A stretch of DNA of 19,475 bases from an uncultured Acidaminococcus sp. (GCA_905213155.1 CAJMHI010000036.1:1-19475), one strand, 5' to 3'. Counted from the first letter of the stretch, positions 6,215-14,396 are shown. The notes: generated from the letters alone by a model not told the origin. Numbers and translations: made by a program.

Positions 6215-7492
6215 ATGAAAAAAGCGTTTGTAATGGCAACCCTGCTGGCACTGGGGATGAGCACAACAGCCGCTGCAGAAAATCCGTTTTCTGACGTGCC
6301 CAGCGGGCACTGGGCCTACGGCGCCGTGGCGAAACTGGCCGCCGAAGGGGTTATCGACGGCTATCCGGACGGCACATTTAAGGGCAATAAGACCATGACC
6401 CGTTACGAAATGGCCCAGATTGTGGCAAAGGCTCTAGCCAAAGGTGCCATCGGCAGCGATGACAAACTGGTCACGGAATTCGCAGACGAACTGGATACTT
6501 TGGGTGTACGAGTAGCCAGGCTGGAAAAGAATGCCGATAACGTAAAAATCACCGGCAATATCCGGATCAGCTATTATGATTCCAACGGCAGCGCCTTCAA
6601 AGGCGTAAAAGATAAATCCGCTTCCCAGGTACGGACTCGTTTATTTTTCACCGGGGAAGTCAACGACAACTGGCACTATACTTCCATGCTGGAAAATGAC
6701 CAGTATTTCCAAGGACGCAACGAATCCGGAGAAGGTACCACGGATTTTCAGCGGATGTATCTTACAGGAAAAATCGGCGCTGTGGATGTCCAGGCCGGAC
6801 GGTTTGAAGGCTATTACGGGGACGGAAATATTTACGATTGGCGGGTGGACGCTGTGCAAGCAAGACTTCCTGTAAATAACCATCTGTCCCTGACAGGCGT
6901 CTACGGTAAAATGGCCAACCTGAGTGAATTTGGAAAAATCCCCGAAGGCCGGGGGCACTCCCTGGGCGATAAATACTGGACAGGCATCTTAGATGGCAAC
7001 TGGGGAAACTGGAGCGTTAGCGCTGGATATTTAAAAGCGACGGACCTGCAGTGGATGGGCCTTACAGGCGATGACCGAATCTGGTCCCTGGGCGCCAATT
7101 ACACAGCAGGCAAATGGAAAGTCGGCGGCATTTACATGGATGGTGATGGAGACTCCATCAGCGCAGCATCCAAGGCAAAATTTAAACATACCGACAACAA
7201 TGGGTATGTATTGAATCTGTCGTACGCAGGTGCAACGGCCAATCATCCTGGCTCCTGGGGCTTATTCGCCAAATATTTCAACCAGGGCGCACCTACAGCC
7301 CTGGCGCAGACAGCAGGTGCCTACCTTACCTCCTTCCCTGGATCCGGACAAGGATTCCGTGGCTATGAATTAGGCGGCAATCTGACGCTAGCCAAAAATA
7401 TGGTCGCAGAACTGCAATACTACGACCTAAAAGGCAAAGAAGATAATGCCAAAGCACGCTGGCTCTGGTCACAGCTGGTGGTGACGTTCTAA
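6215..7492 (+). CDS. SLH-domain outer-membrane porin (OmpM-type)
   Basis: A 425-residue exported protein. Residues 1-21 are a signal peptide with an Ala-X-Ala cleavage site (cut after Ala21). Residues 23-75 are one S-layer-homology domain (FSDVP...HWAYGAVAKLA, GVIDGYPDGTF, MTRYEMAQIV), which in Negativicutes anchors the outer membrane to peptidoglycan. A short coiled coil follows (about 85-108, VRVARLEKNAD). From about 110 onward alternating aromatic/polar strands form a beta-barrel ending in ...LVVTF, the C-terminal Phe typical of outer-membrane barrels. Its start lies 27 bases after the second membrane-protein gene, with GGGGGAGG 9 bases before the ATG, so it closes the operon. It probably supplies the outer-membrane pore for the operon's substrate. 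A bidirectional terminator follows. Confidence 0.93.
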   Translation: MKKAFVMATLLALGMSTTAAAENPFSDVPSGHWAYGAVAKLAAEGVIDGYPDGTFKGNKTMTRYEMAQIVAKALAKGAIGSDDKLVTEFADELDTLGVRVARLEKNADNVKITGNIRISYYDSNGSAFKGVKDKSASQVRTRLFFTGEVNDNWHYTSMLENDQYFQGRNESGEGTTDFQRMYLTGKIGAVDVQAGRFEGYYGDGNIYDWRVDAVQARLPVNNHLSLTGVYGKMANLSEFGKIPEGRGHSLGDKYWTGILDGNWGNWSVSAGYLKATDLQWMGLTGDDRIWSLGANYTAGKWKVGGIYMDGDGDSISAASKAKFKHTDNNGYVLNLSYAGATANHPGSWGLFAKYFNQGAPTALAQTAGAYLTSFPGSGQGFRGYELGGNLTLAKNMVAELQYYDLKGKEDNAKARWLWSQLVVTF

Positions 7493-7501
7493 GGTAAGAT
7501 A

Positions 7502-7542
7502 TTTAAAAACTCCGCCGGGATTTTCCCGGCGGAGTTTTTAAA
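7502..7542. terminator. Bidirectional intrinsic terminator
   Basis: An 18-bp perfect stem (7502-7519 with 7525-7542) around a 5-base loop has a GC-rich core (CTCCGCCGGG) flanked by A-runs and T-runs on both strands. It ends the plus-strand porin operon and overlaps the last codons of the minus-strand permease (stop at 7538), so it serves both convergent transcripts. Confidence 0.92.
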
Positions 7543-8851
7543 ATACCAAGGCTACTGCAAAATTGTACAAGGCACAAATACCTACGCTGACAGGCACGGC
7601 CCGAAGCAACAGGCGGTTAAATAACACGTTCCGATCCTCCTCTTTTGGCGTAGATCCTAAAATTAGGGAACCACCGGAAGAGAACGGACTAATGGCACTG
7701 GACTGTGCCCCCAGCACGGTGCAGGCAAACAGCACCGGAGCAGAAATTCCCGTAACGGCAGCCAGATTAGGAATCAAGGGGAACAGAGCCGGAGTCACCA
7801 CACCCGTCGTCGAGCTGAAGAAGCTCATGATGGCTGCAATAATGGAGAACGCAATGGGAATCAACGGTGCAGGCACATTGGACCCTACCCAGGTACTAAG
7901 CATTTGTATCGTGCCTGCTTTGACAGCTACTGCAATAAGCATCCCGGCACCAGCAATCATGACAATGGTGTTCCAGGGGATTTTAGCAATGGCTTCTTTT
8001 TGGGGTGCCAGTTCCAGCAAAAGTCCGATCACCGCAAAAATAATAGCGACTAGCCCCACATCCACTTTGCCCGCCATATAAGAAATAGAAGGATTCTTAG
8101 GAACAAAGATATGGAGCAAGGGGAAAATCAGGACAACCACCATCATAACAAGCATCAGAAATAACGTCGTCTTTTGTTTGGGACTAAAGGCTTCCGGCTG
8201 TTTAAATACCACACCTTGCCCGATGGCCCGGTTGGCCTTTACTCCATAGCGGAACAATGCAATCAGGACCAGGCAAAATACCAGAGAAAACAGGAAAATT
8301 TCCATTTCCATGGTAAAGGTGTCCACCGCTGCCAAGTTTTTATTAGCCTCATACGCAGTATCTGCCAGGCCCCGGAAGATAACGCCCAGGTTGGACGTAG
8401 GAAAATCGCCCCCGCACAGGGCCCCGCAGTTGATGGCTACAGCCCCGGTTAATTTATCCATACGGGATTCATCACAGATCACCATGGTAATAGGCGCCAG
8501 AAAAGCCAGTACGGTAAAATATGTAGCGCCCATAATGGATAACACCACTGCCACTCCAAACAGAGCAAAAGGCAGCATACCGGGAAATTTCCTGCAGGAA
8601 TACAAAAGAGATCCGGACAATTTTTCCAGGGTGCCGTTAATGGCTGCAATATTATAAAACAACGATACGGACAAAATCACAAACATGGTGCTGGTAGGCC
8701 AAAAGCCTATTACCTGTCTCGGTTTTAATCCCATGACCAGGCAGCCAATGCCGTAGGCAAACACAATACAGAAAAGGCCGGTATTCAGCTTGGTTTTATA
8801 TCCCAGAAAAATGGCTATCGCAATGGCCGCAATGATAGATACGCTTAGCAT
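7538..8851 (-). CDS. MatC/SLC13-type carboxylate permease
   Basis: A 437-residue polytopic protein with about 11-12 membrane segments. The N-terminal part resembles the MatC domain of dicarboxylate carriers (KTKLNTGLFCIVFAYGIGC; NGTLEKLSGSL). The C-terminal half carries IPWNTIVMIAGAGML, FFSSTTGVVTPALFPLIP and ISPFSSGGSLI, the substrate-region motifs of SLC13-like permeases. The permease at 16363-17613 shares all these motifs and is a paralogue. The frame begins at a TTG (8869), but GGGGGAG (8859-8865) lies 7 bases before the ATG at 8851. It starts 19 bases after the stop of the DUF6282 hydrolase gene, so the two form an operon. It probably takes up a carboxylate handled by that hydrolase; the substrate is unknown. 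Confidence 0.87.
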   Translation of the reverse strand: MLSVSIIAAIAIAIFLGYKTKLNTGLFCIVFAYGIGCLVMGLKPRQVIGFWPTSTMFVILSVSLFYNIAAINGTLEKLSGSLLYSCRKFPGMLPFALFGVAVVLSIMGATYFTVLAFLAPITMVICDESRMDKLTGAVAINCGALCGGDFPTSNLGVIFRGLADTAYEANKNLAAVDTFTMEMEIFLFSLVFCLVLIALFRYGVKANRAIGQGVVFKQPEAFSPKQKTTLFLMLVMMVVVLIFPLLHIFVPKNPSISYMAGKVDVGLVAIIFAVIGLLLELAPQKEAIAKIPWNTIVMIAGAGMLIAVAVKAGTIQMLSTWVGSNVPAPLIPIAFSIIAAIMSFFSSTTGVVTPALFPLIPNLAAVTGISAPVLFACTVLGAQSSAISPFSSGGSLILGSTPKEEDRNVLFNRLLLRAVPVSVGICALYNFAVALVF

Positions 8852-8870
8852 AGTGACTCTCCCCCACAAA

Positions 8871-9761
8871 TTATTCTTTCACGGCGCCTACCGGCTCTTC
8901 CTGGATATCCAGCAGACGGTAGGGAATGGTTTTGGTCATATAGTAAACCTGTTCTTTCGGAATCCCATACTCCACCAGATAATGCATGTATTCATAGAGT
9001 TCCGTTTCCCAGTCAGGATTTTCCACCTGCCCACCGTCCGTGTCCACCATAACATTCTGATACCCCACAGTTTGAATCAGTTCCGCATTCTCCTTCAGGT
9101 TCAAGTGGTAAGGTTTGCCTTTCCCCATATTTTGCGCATAACACCGTTCCAAAATTACGTTGTAATCTTTCACCAGGCGAATCTGGTCTTCCAGCGTATA
9201 ACCACACACCCACCATTCCGGATGGGTAATAACGATTTTTTCTACACCGGCTTTCTTGGCTGCTTCCACTACCACAAATGCCTCTGCCGCAGATACGTGA
9301 GCCGTAGCCAGCACTGCATGGTACTCTTTCACCAAAGAAAACACCGCTTCCATTTCAGGAATAACTTTGCCATCCCGTACAACCGCAATGCCATCATCGG
9401 GGTTCTTCCCATTGGCCAGCAGATGCTGCCGGGCACTTTGGGTAGGAAGCCAGATAACTTTCGCGCCCAGCTTCAATCCTTTTTCCACCGCTTCCGGATT
9501 GACCCCGCCAATAACTTTATTCATCACCACACCGCCGTACATGGTGAAATGAGTTTGTTCCCCATACACTTTTCTTACGTAGGCGTTAGCAATAGCCGCC
9601 CGGTTCACCGTAAATCCCAGATGGGATTTGATCACGATGGCTCTGGCCCCGACACGCACCGCAGCATCCGCTAGTTCCAGATCATTGTAGGCCCGCGTCC
9701 GCAAATCCGGATTGGTGTGTACATGCATATCACAAACGCCCTCTAATGAAACTCTGCTCAT
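8871..9761 (-). CDS. DUF6282-type metal-dependent hydrolase (amidohydrolase-like)
   Basis: A 296-residue cytoplasmic protein, recalled as DUF6282. The pattern fits a metal-dependent amidohydrolase or phosphotriesterase-like barrel: Asp11, His13 and His15 in DMHVH, Lys45 in VIKSHLG, His155 in ATAHVSA, His180 in VITHPEWW, and Asp240/Asp242 in VMVDTDGG. These would be the HxH pair, a possible bridging Lys, two more His ligands and the catalytic Asp. It is the first gene of a minus-strand operon with a MatC-type permease and is divergent from a LysR gene, which suggests hydrolysis of an imported carboxylate, lactone or amide. The ATG at 9761 follows GGGGAGGG at 7 bases. The fold is reasonably clear; the reaction is unknown. 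Confidence 0.83.
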   Translation of the reverse strand: MSRVSLEGVCDMHVHTNPDLRTRAYNDLELADAAVRVGARAIVIKSHLGFTVNRAAIANAYVRKVYGEQTHFTMYGGVVMNKVIGGVNPEAVEKGLKLGAKVIWLPTQSARQHLLANGKNPDDGIAVVRDGKVIPEMEAVFSLVKEYHAVLATAHVSAAEAFVVVEAAKKAGVEKIVITHPEWWVCGYTLEDQIRLVKDYNVILERCYAQNMGKGKPYHLNLKENAELIQTVGYQNVMVDTDGGQVENPDWETELYEYMHYLVEYGIPKEQVYYMTKTIPYRLLDIQEEPVGAVKE

Positions 9762-9806
9762 AGTGTTCCCTCCCCATTCTATTTTTCAGAGTTTTTCTTT
9801 TCCTTT

Positions 9807-9834
9807 ATCATACTAGCAAATGAAGTATTGTAGA
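9807..9834 (-). promoter_or_regulatory. Promoter of the DUF6282-permease operon
   Basis: Reading the minus strand, TCTACA (9829-9834) and TATGAT (9807-9812) are separated by 16 bases. The -35 element overlaps that of the divergent LysR promoter (9828-9833). A 5-bp inverted repeat, ATACT-N9-AGTAT (9810-9828), lies across this promoter. Confidence 0.5.
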
Positions 9835-9856
9835 ATCTGCAAATTTAGTATATGCT
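9828..9856 (+). promoter_or_regulatory. Promoter of the LysR gene at 9891
   Basis: TTGTAG (9828-9833) and TATGCT (9851-9856) are separated by exactly 17 bases. Transcription would start near 9863, inside the palindrome at 9859-9873. The leader would be about 28 bases. Confidence 0.5.
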
Positions 9857-9858
9857 AT

Positions 9859-9873
9859 ATCGGTAAAACCGAT
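9859..9873. promoter_or_regulatory. LysR box ATC-N9-GAT at the predicted transcription start
   Basis: ATCGGT-AAA-ACCGAT is a perfect 6-bp inverted repeat and satisfies the LysR-type T-N11-A rule (T at 9860, A at 9872). It sits over the predicted start of the LysR transcript, which is suited to autorepression, and about 25 bases behind the -35 of the divergent operon. Confidence 0.6.
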
Positions 9874-9890
9874 GGCAAGAGGTGTGAAAT

Positions 9891-10808
9891 ATGGATTTAA
9901 AAGAATTACGATACCTGATTGTTATCGCCGAAGAAAAAAGTATTTCCAGGGCTGCGAACCGCCTGTATATGGCACAAAGCAGTCTATCCCAATTTTTGAC
10001 CACCTATGAGACGACTTTAGGATATCCACTTTTTATTCGTACGTCCAATGGAGTGCGACCTACAGAAGCCGGTGAAAAGCTACTCTGCTTTGCTTACCAG
10101 GCATTGGCAGATTATCATCGCGTACGGGACGAAATGCAGGACATCAGCCAGTTAAAGGGCGGGACTGTTATTTTAGGTATATCTTCTTTTCGCGGCTCTT
10201 ACCTTCTGCCGCCGGTACTTAGTGCATTTCACAAAAAATATCCCGCCGTCCATGTCCGCATTGTAGAAAAGGATTCCCTGGCCCTTGAGCAAATGCTTCT
10301 GCGAGGAGAAATTGACCTGGCACTGTTGGCCCTTCCAGAAAAACAGGTACGGATAGAAACAATGCCCCTTCTTACGGATGAAATCTGCCTGATTACTCAT
10401 CCAGAACATCCTGTCATGCAAATCGCCCAACCTCTTCCTCCCTGCTCCCGGTTTTCCCATCAGCTGGACATCCGAAATACAGCGCCCTACGAATTTGTCC
10501 TCAGCGGCTCCCACAACATTTTAGGGCGGGAAGCCCGCAGAATTTTTCAAAAGCACAAAATGCATCCCCGGGCTTATAACGATAATTTGACAGCCTTATT
10601 TGCCGCCGCCATGGGTGCCGGAGGTTTGGGACTGGCGTTTACTTACTACAGTTCCCGGCACTATTTCCAAAATGCAGCATTGCTTTCCTTGGGAAAAGAC
10701 AGTGTTTCCATCCAGCTGGTGACTGCCATGCCCCCTGACCGGTACCACAGCAAAGCGGCACAGGCCCTAAATCAGGAAATTTTTGCTGTTTGGAGCACAC
10801 GATCATAA
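9891..10808 (+). CDS. LysR-family transcriptional regulator, divergent from the DUF6282-permease operon
   Basis: A 305-residue regulator of standard LysR length. The winged helix-turn-helix lies at residues 1-60 (ISRAANRLYMAQSSLSQFL, LGYPLFIRTSNGVRPTEAG). The effector domain follows from about 90 (LGISSFRGSYLLPPVLSAFH, GEIDLALLALPE). The ATG at 9891 follows AAGAGGTG by 6-7 bases. It faces away from the DUF6282-permease operon across a 129-base region holding overlapping promoters and a LysR box, so it most likely controls that operon and itself. The inducer is unknown. The gene ends just before a bidirectional terminator. Confidence 0.92.
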   Translation: MDLKELRYLIVIAEEKSISRAANRLYMAQSSLSQFLTTYETTLGYPLFIRTSNGVRPTEAGEKLLCFAYQALADYHRVRDEMQDISQLKGGTVILGISSFRGSYLLPPVLSAFHKKYPAVHVRIVEKDSLALEQMLLRGEIDLALLALPEKQVRIETMPLLTDEICLITHPEHPVMQIAQPLPPCSRFSHQLDIRNTAPYEFVLSGSHNILGREARRIFQKHKMHPRAYNDNLTALFAAAMGAGGLGLAFTYYSSRHYFQNAALLSLGKDSVSIQLVTAMPPDRYHSKAAQALNQEIFAVWSTRS

Positions 10809-10819
10809 GGCTGGAAGGC

Positions 10820-10853
10820 AAAAGAGCTGCCCTCATTTCGAGGCAGCTCTTTT
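10820..10853. terminator. Bidirectional intrinsic terminator
   Basis: AAAAGAGCTGCC (10820-10831) pairs with GGCAGCTCTTTT (10842-10853). Two further pairs can form above a single bulged C. A-runs and T-runs flank the stem on both strands. It separates the plus-strand LysR gene from the convergent minus-strand hydratase gene (stop at 10868). Confidence 0.88.
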
Positions 10854-10867
10854 GGCATGCTTTATTT

Positions 10868-13156
10868 TCAGCTTTCTTTGAACAAATTAATCATGCTCCC
10901 GGCAAGGAGTGTGCGCCGTTCCGTGTCGTTCAAGATTTTTAGGTCCAGCGGCAAAATGCGGGTCGTGCCGTCTTTGGCGATAACAGTAGCATCAATATGG
11001 CCTTTATTTTCCGCTACCACATTTTTAATATCCGGCAGCCAAATGTATTCTCCCACTTCCAATTGGATTTCCTTATCCGGATTGGTAAAGGGCAGCATCC
11101 CCCAGTTCACGCAATTGCTGCGATACCGTTTGGTAGCATATTCAATGCAGATATTGGCAAGTCCCCCCAGCACTTTTTGGCAGGATGCCGCATATTCCCG
11201 GGCAGAACCATCTCCCGGCCGTTTAGCGTACAGAACGGACCCGATTCCGGTGGTCTTCATAAGCGTGGGCATTTCTTTTTCTACATTGATTCCCACGTGC
11301 TGCAGGACTGCATAAAATTTCTTTGCTTTTTCTGTCTCTCCGGCAAGCCGTGCCTTTTCATAGCTTTGGGCGTCCTTGGCTCTTCCCACATACTTAGGAT
11401 CTTTCCGCAAGAGGGTAAATTCGGAAATCTTATAGGGATTGCTACGGTAAGAAGCAGTTTCTCCGGAAGGAATCAATTCATCGGTGGTGGTCACTTCATC
11501 CCGAATTACAGACGCCACTTGGAGCAGAAGGTTATCCGTCAAGTGTTCCATAGCCGGCCAATCTTTGATGAAGGGGCCGTACACGATTTCCGTTTCCGGC
11601 TCTGCTTTTCCGAACCCATTATACACCACGTTGTCATAAATCTTTTTATTGAACGTAAACGGTACGATAGCCTGGGGTTGGAACACGTCTTTAATTTCTT
11701 CTGCGCTGGTCAGTAAGCCGCCATTAAAGGCTGTAGCCGCAATGGACTTGGAATCCATCAATGCTACGCTGGCCACCTGTCCCATATTGGGTTTGGATCC
11801 CTCCCGGTTAGGATAATTCCGGGTGGAATGCCGCAGTACGAATGCATTATTTTCCGGGCAGTCACACGCTCCAAAGCAAGGCCCACAAAAAGCCGTCTTG
11901 ATCCGTACGCCATAGGTCATCAGATCACTGGCAACCCCGGCTTTGTTCAGCTCTGTCAGAACAGGCTGGGAGGCAGGATAAATATTTAAGGGGAACATCC
12001 CTAGTCCATGGTCAGCATGTTTTGCCACCTGGTCCACATAGGAGATATTTTCGAAAGAACCGGCAGCACATCCGGCAATGGCAGCCTGATCCACCAAAAT
12101 CCGTCCATTGGGCTGGATTTTGCCCACCATATCGGGATGGATATCCGGGGTATTTTCAAATACCGTTTTGGCGTTTTCTTCTACATAGGTCATGTACTTT
12201 TTCGGATCGGCGATAACATCCTTCAGCGGGAACGCATTGGATGGATGATAAGGCAGTGCAATCATGGGTTCTACCGTATCCAGGTCAATATGAATCAGGC
12301 TGTCATACAGGGCTTTTTCCCCTGGCACCAGGTGTTTATAATCCGCTTCCCGGTCGTGGATTTTGTAGTCTTCCCGTACGGTCTCATCGGTTTCCCAGAT
12401 GGACGTCAGACAAGCTGATTCCGTGGTCATGGTGTCAATCCCGTTTCGGGTATCCATAGAAAGGGAAGCAAGACCCGGTCCAAAAAATTCCAGGATTTTA
12501 TTCTTTACGAATCCGTTCTTAAAGACTTTGCCAATCAGCGTCAATGCCACATCCATGGGTCCCACCCAGGGTTTAATAGCACCCGTCAGATAAATCCCCA
12601 CTACCTGCGGATATTTCAGCTCGTAGGTTTTATCCAGCATGGCTTTGGCCACTTCCGGTCCCCCTTCACCGATAGCCAGGCATCCCTGGCTGCCATAACG
12701 GGTATGAGAATCCGACACGATGGCCATGCTGCCACCTTTGACGATCATTTCCCGCATATAGGAATGGATCACCGCTTCGTGGGGCGGTACGAAAATCCCG
12801 CCATATTTTTTACAGATGGTCTCCGCATATTTGTGCACGTCGGAATTAATGGTGCCGCCCACTGCCGCCAGACAGTTATGGCAGTTGGTAAATACCGTAG
12901 GTACCGGAAATTTTGTAAGGCCGCTGGCTACAGCAGTCTGCATAATTCCCACGTAGGTATTGTCGTAGACGCCGATCGCATCAAATTTCAGCCGCAGGTT
13001 TGCGTCATCCCCGCTGGTATTGTGTGTCGTAATAATCTGGTGGACAATGGTTTGTTTTTTCCCCGCCTCTTTGTCCCACTCCGGGTGTTCTCTGGCCGGA
13101 ACCACGGTTTTGCCGCCATCCAGGACAAAATAGTTCTCCTCATAGCACTGAATCAT
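10868..13156 (-). CDS. Aconitase-family hydratase (YbhJ-like)
   Basis: A 762-residue cytoplasmic [4Fe-4S] hydro-lyase of the aconitase superfamily, similar in length to E. coli YbhJ (about 750). Likely cluster ligands are Cys363 (AGCAAGS, the place of the usual GSCTNS), Cys424 and Cys427 (FCGPCFGAC). Other active-site segments are SDSHTRYG (148-155), LRHSTRNYPNREG (441-453) and the C-terminal swivelling domain around YRSNCVNWG, with the small-domain motif GVRIKTAFCGPC in between. The start follows AAGGGGAG at 5-6 bases. It lies 21 bases after the PrpF-family gene and so forms an operon with it. It probably hydrates an aconitate-like double bond produced by that isomerase. Substitution of Cys-Ala-Ala for Cys-Thr-Asn near the first ligand sets it apart from canonical AcnA/AcnB. 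The exact substrate is not established. Confidence 0.9.
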   Translation of the reverse strand: MIQCYEENYFVLDGGKTVVPAREHPEWDKEAGKKQTIVHQIITTHNTSGDDANLRLKFDAIGVYDNTYVGIMQTAVASGLTKFPVPTVFTNCHNCLAAVGGTINSDVHKYAETICKKYGGIFVPPHEAVIHSYMREMIVKGGSMAIVSDSHTRYGSQGCLAIGEGGPEVAKAMLDKTYELKYPQVVGIYLTGAIKPWVGPMDVALTLIGKVFKNGFVKNKILEFFGPGLASLSMDTRNGIDTMTTESACLTSIWETDETVREDYKIHDREADYKHLVPGEKALYDSLIHIDLDTVEPMIALPYHPSNAFPLKDVIADPKKYMTYVEENAKTVFENTPDIHPDMVGKIQPNGRILVDQAAIAGCAAGSFENISYVDQVAKHADHGLGMFPLNIYPASQPVLTELNKAGVASDLMTYGVRIKTAFCGPCFGACDCPENNAFVLRHSTRNYPNREGSKPNMGQVASVALMDSKSIAATAFNGGLLTSAEEIKDVFQPQAIVPFTFNKKIYDNVVYNGFGKAEPETEIVYGPFIKDWPAMEHLTDNLLLQVASVIRDEVTTTDELIPSGETASYRSNPYKISEFTLLRKDPKYVGRAKDAQSYEKARLAGETEKAKKFYAVLQHVGINVEKEMPTLMKTTGIGSVLYAKRPGDGSAREYAASCQKVLGGLANICIEYATKRYRSNCVNWGMLPFTNPDKEIQLEVGEYIWLPDIKNVVAENKGHIDATVIAKDGTTRILPLDLKILNDTERRTLLAGSMINLFKES

Positions 13157-13177
13157 GATTGTCTCCCCTTTCGCTCT

Positions 13178-14302
13178 TTAGCGGATATACACAAAGCCGT
13201 CCATAATCCGGCGGGCCGTTCGAACTACGCCGCCCTGCAATACCTTTTCCCCGTTCATTTTCATGGTAACACCTGTCACGCCGCTGGAATGTCCCAGTCG
13301 CACGGTATCATCCGCATGGTCCCCTAACAGGTCGGAAACAATAGTCCCCGGGATTTTTGCCGCTGCACCCGTTGCTACCGCTACTGTCATAGGATAAGCC
13401 TTATGCAGCATTCCTACAGAAATAGCCCGCACGCACAGATCCATATCTTCCTTTTTCACCGTATTGCCATCCATATTTTTATAATCCTGGGCCGGGCTGA
13501 TAATGGAAACTTTCGGAGCAGACGTAGCTTCCGTACGTGCCTTCATATAATCGGTAACAAAGCCCATCTTGAGTGCCGCCAGTCCCCGAATCCGCTCGAT
13601 ATGTTCCATCACGCTTTGGTTGCTGTTTAATTCCGTTAGTTCCGTACCTTGAATCCCCAGGTCACTGGCCTTGATGAAAACAACGGGATTGGAGCAGTCT
13701 ATCATGGTAACTTCTGCCTTGCCATAGCCCGGTACATCCAATACTTCTTTTTTCTGCCCGGTGGGGAACAATTTCCCCGTTTTCGCCCCTGCCGGATCTT
13801 CAAAGAACATATCAATCCGGGACCCGCTGCCCGGAACGCCCTGGATCACCGCATCCCCATTCACACAAGCCTTGCCGTTTTTCACCCGGACATGCTCTTC
13901 AATTACTTTACCCGTATTGGTATTAAAGACACGTACTACCGTAATAGGTTCCACCGCCCCTACAAGACCTTCGTCGATGGCATAGGGCCCCACCGCCGAG
14001 GAAATATTGCCGCAGTTGGCAGAATCATCCACACGCGGGATCACGATATCCACTTGGAAGAAATGATAATCCACATCAATGCCCGGTTTGCTGGATTGAC
14101 TAATCACCGCAATTTTGGAGGTAGAGCTGACGGTTCCACCCATCCCATCAATCTGTTTTACATCCGGAGTGCCCATAACCTTCATAAAGATTTCCGGCCA
14201 TTCCCTTTCATCCTTAGGCAGGACTTCCTTGCGAAAAAAGACCGCTTTACTGGTACCGCCCCGCATATACACACACGGAAATTTTCTTTGCTCTTGATTC
14301 AT
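13178..14302 (-). CDS. PrpF-family tricarboxylate cis-trans / double-bond isomerase (YbhH-like)
   Basis: A 374-residue protein with the two-lobed diaminopimelate-epimerase-like fold of PrpF (2-methylaconitate isomerase), methylitaconate isomerase, aconitate isomerase and 4-oxalomesaconate tautomerase. Diagnostic stretches are CVYMRGGTSKAVFF (10-23), DGMGGTVSSTSKIAVI (52-67), DDSANCGNISSAVG (92-105) and YPMTVAVATGAAA near the C-terminus. Lys63 and Cys97 are the likely proton-transfer residues. GGGAGG (14309-14314) lies 6 bases before the ATG at 14302; the longer frame from a GTG at 14347 runs into the promoter. With the aconitase-family gene 21 bases downstream, it probably converts an imported trans-aconitate-like acid to the cis form for hydration. 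The family is firm; the substrate is inferred. Confidence 0.92.
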   Translation of the reverse strand: MNQEQRKFPCVYMRGGTSKAVFFRKEVLPKDEREWPEIFMKVMGTPDVKQIDGMGGTVSSTSKIAVISQSSKPGIDVDYHFFQVDIVIPRVDDSANCGNISSAVGPYAIDEGLVGAVEPITVVRVFNTNTGKVIEEHVRVKNGKACVNGDAVIQGVPGSGSRIDMFFEDPAGAKTGKLFPTGQKKEVLDVPGYGKAEVTMIDCSNPVVFIKASDLGIQGTELTELNSNQSVMEHIERIRGLAALKMGFVTDYMKARTEATSAPKVSIISPAQDYKNMDGNTVKKEDMDLCVRAISVGMLHKAYPMTVAVATGAAAKIPGTIVSDLLGDHADDTVRLGHSSGVTGVTMKMNGEKVLQGGVVRTARRIMDGFVYIR

Positions 14303-14367
14303 GATGTGCCTCCCTATGTCTCTGTCTAACCCTTTGCAGTCGTTCACATTTCTTATCTTTTGCTTGT

Positions 14368-14396
14368 ATTATACTGCTTTTATTCCATTATAAAAA
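14368..14396 (-). promoter_or_regulatory. Promoter of the isomerase-hydratase operon
   Basis: Reading the minus strand, a perfect TATAAT (14368-14373) is preceded 17 bases upstream by a weak -35, TTTTTA (14391-14396). The weak -35 fits an activator-dependent promoter. It shares sequence with the -35 region of the divergent LysR promoter. Confidence 0.5.

Noticed and set aside
8790..9674. A 294-codon plus-strand open frame opposite the DUF6282 hydrolase
   Set aside because: Antisense to a gene with clear metal-site motifs and a good binding site; the translation is His/Arg/Phe-rich with no recognisable domain.
10997..11716. A 239-codon plus-strand open frame opposite the hydratase gene
   Set aside because: Shadow of the aconitase-family gene; no binding site or domain signal. 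The similar frames at 12704-13327 and 13649-14329 were rejected for the same reason.
10868..14302. A methylcitrate-cycle prpF-acnD pair for propionate catabolism
   Set aside because: No methylcitrate synthase, methylisocitrate lyase or PrpR-type regulator is present, and the overall context matches the ybhD-H-I-J and Pgl families better. It remains possible as a side activity.
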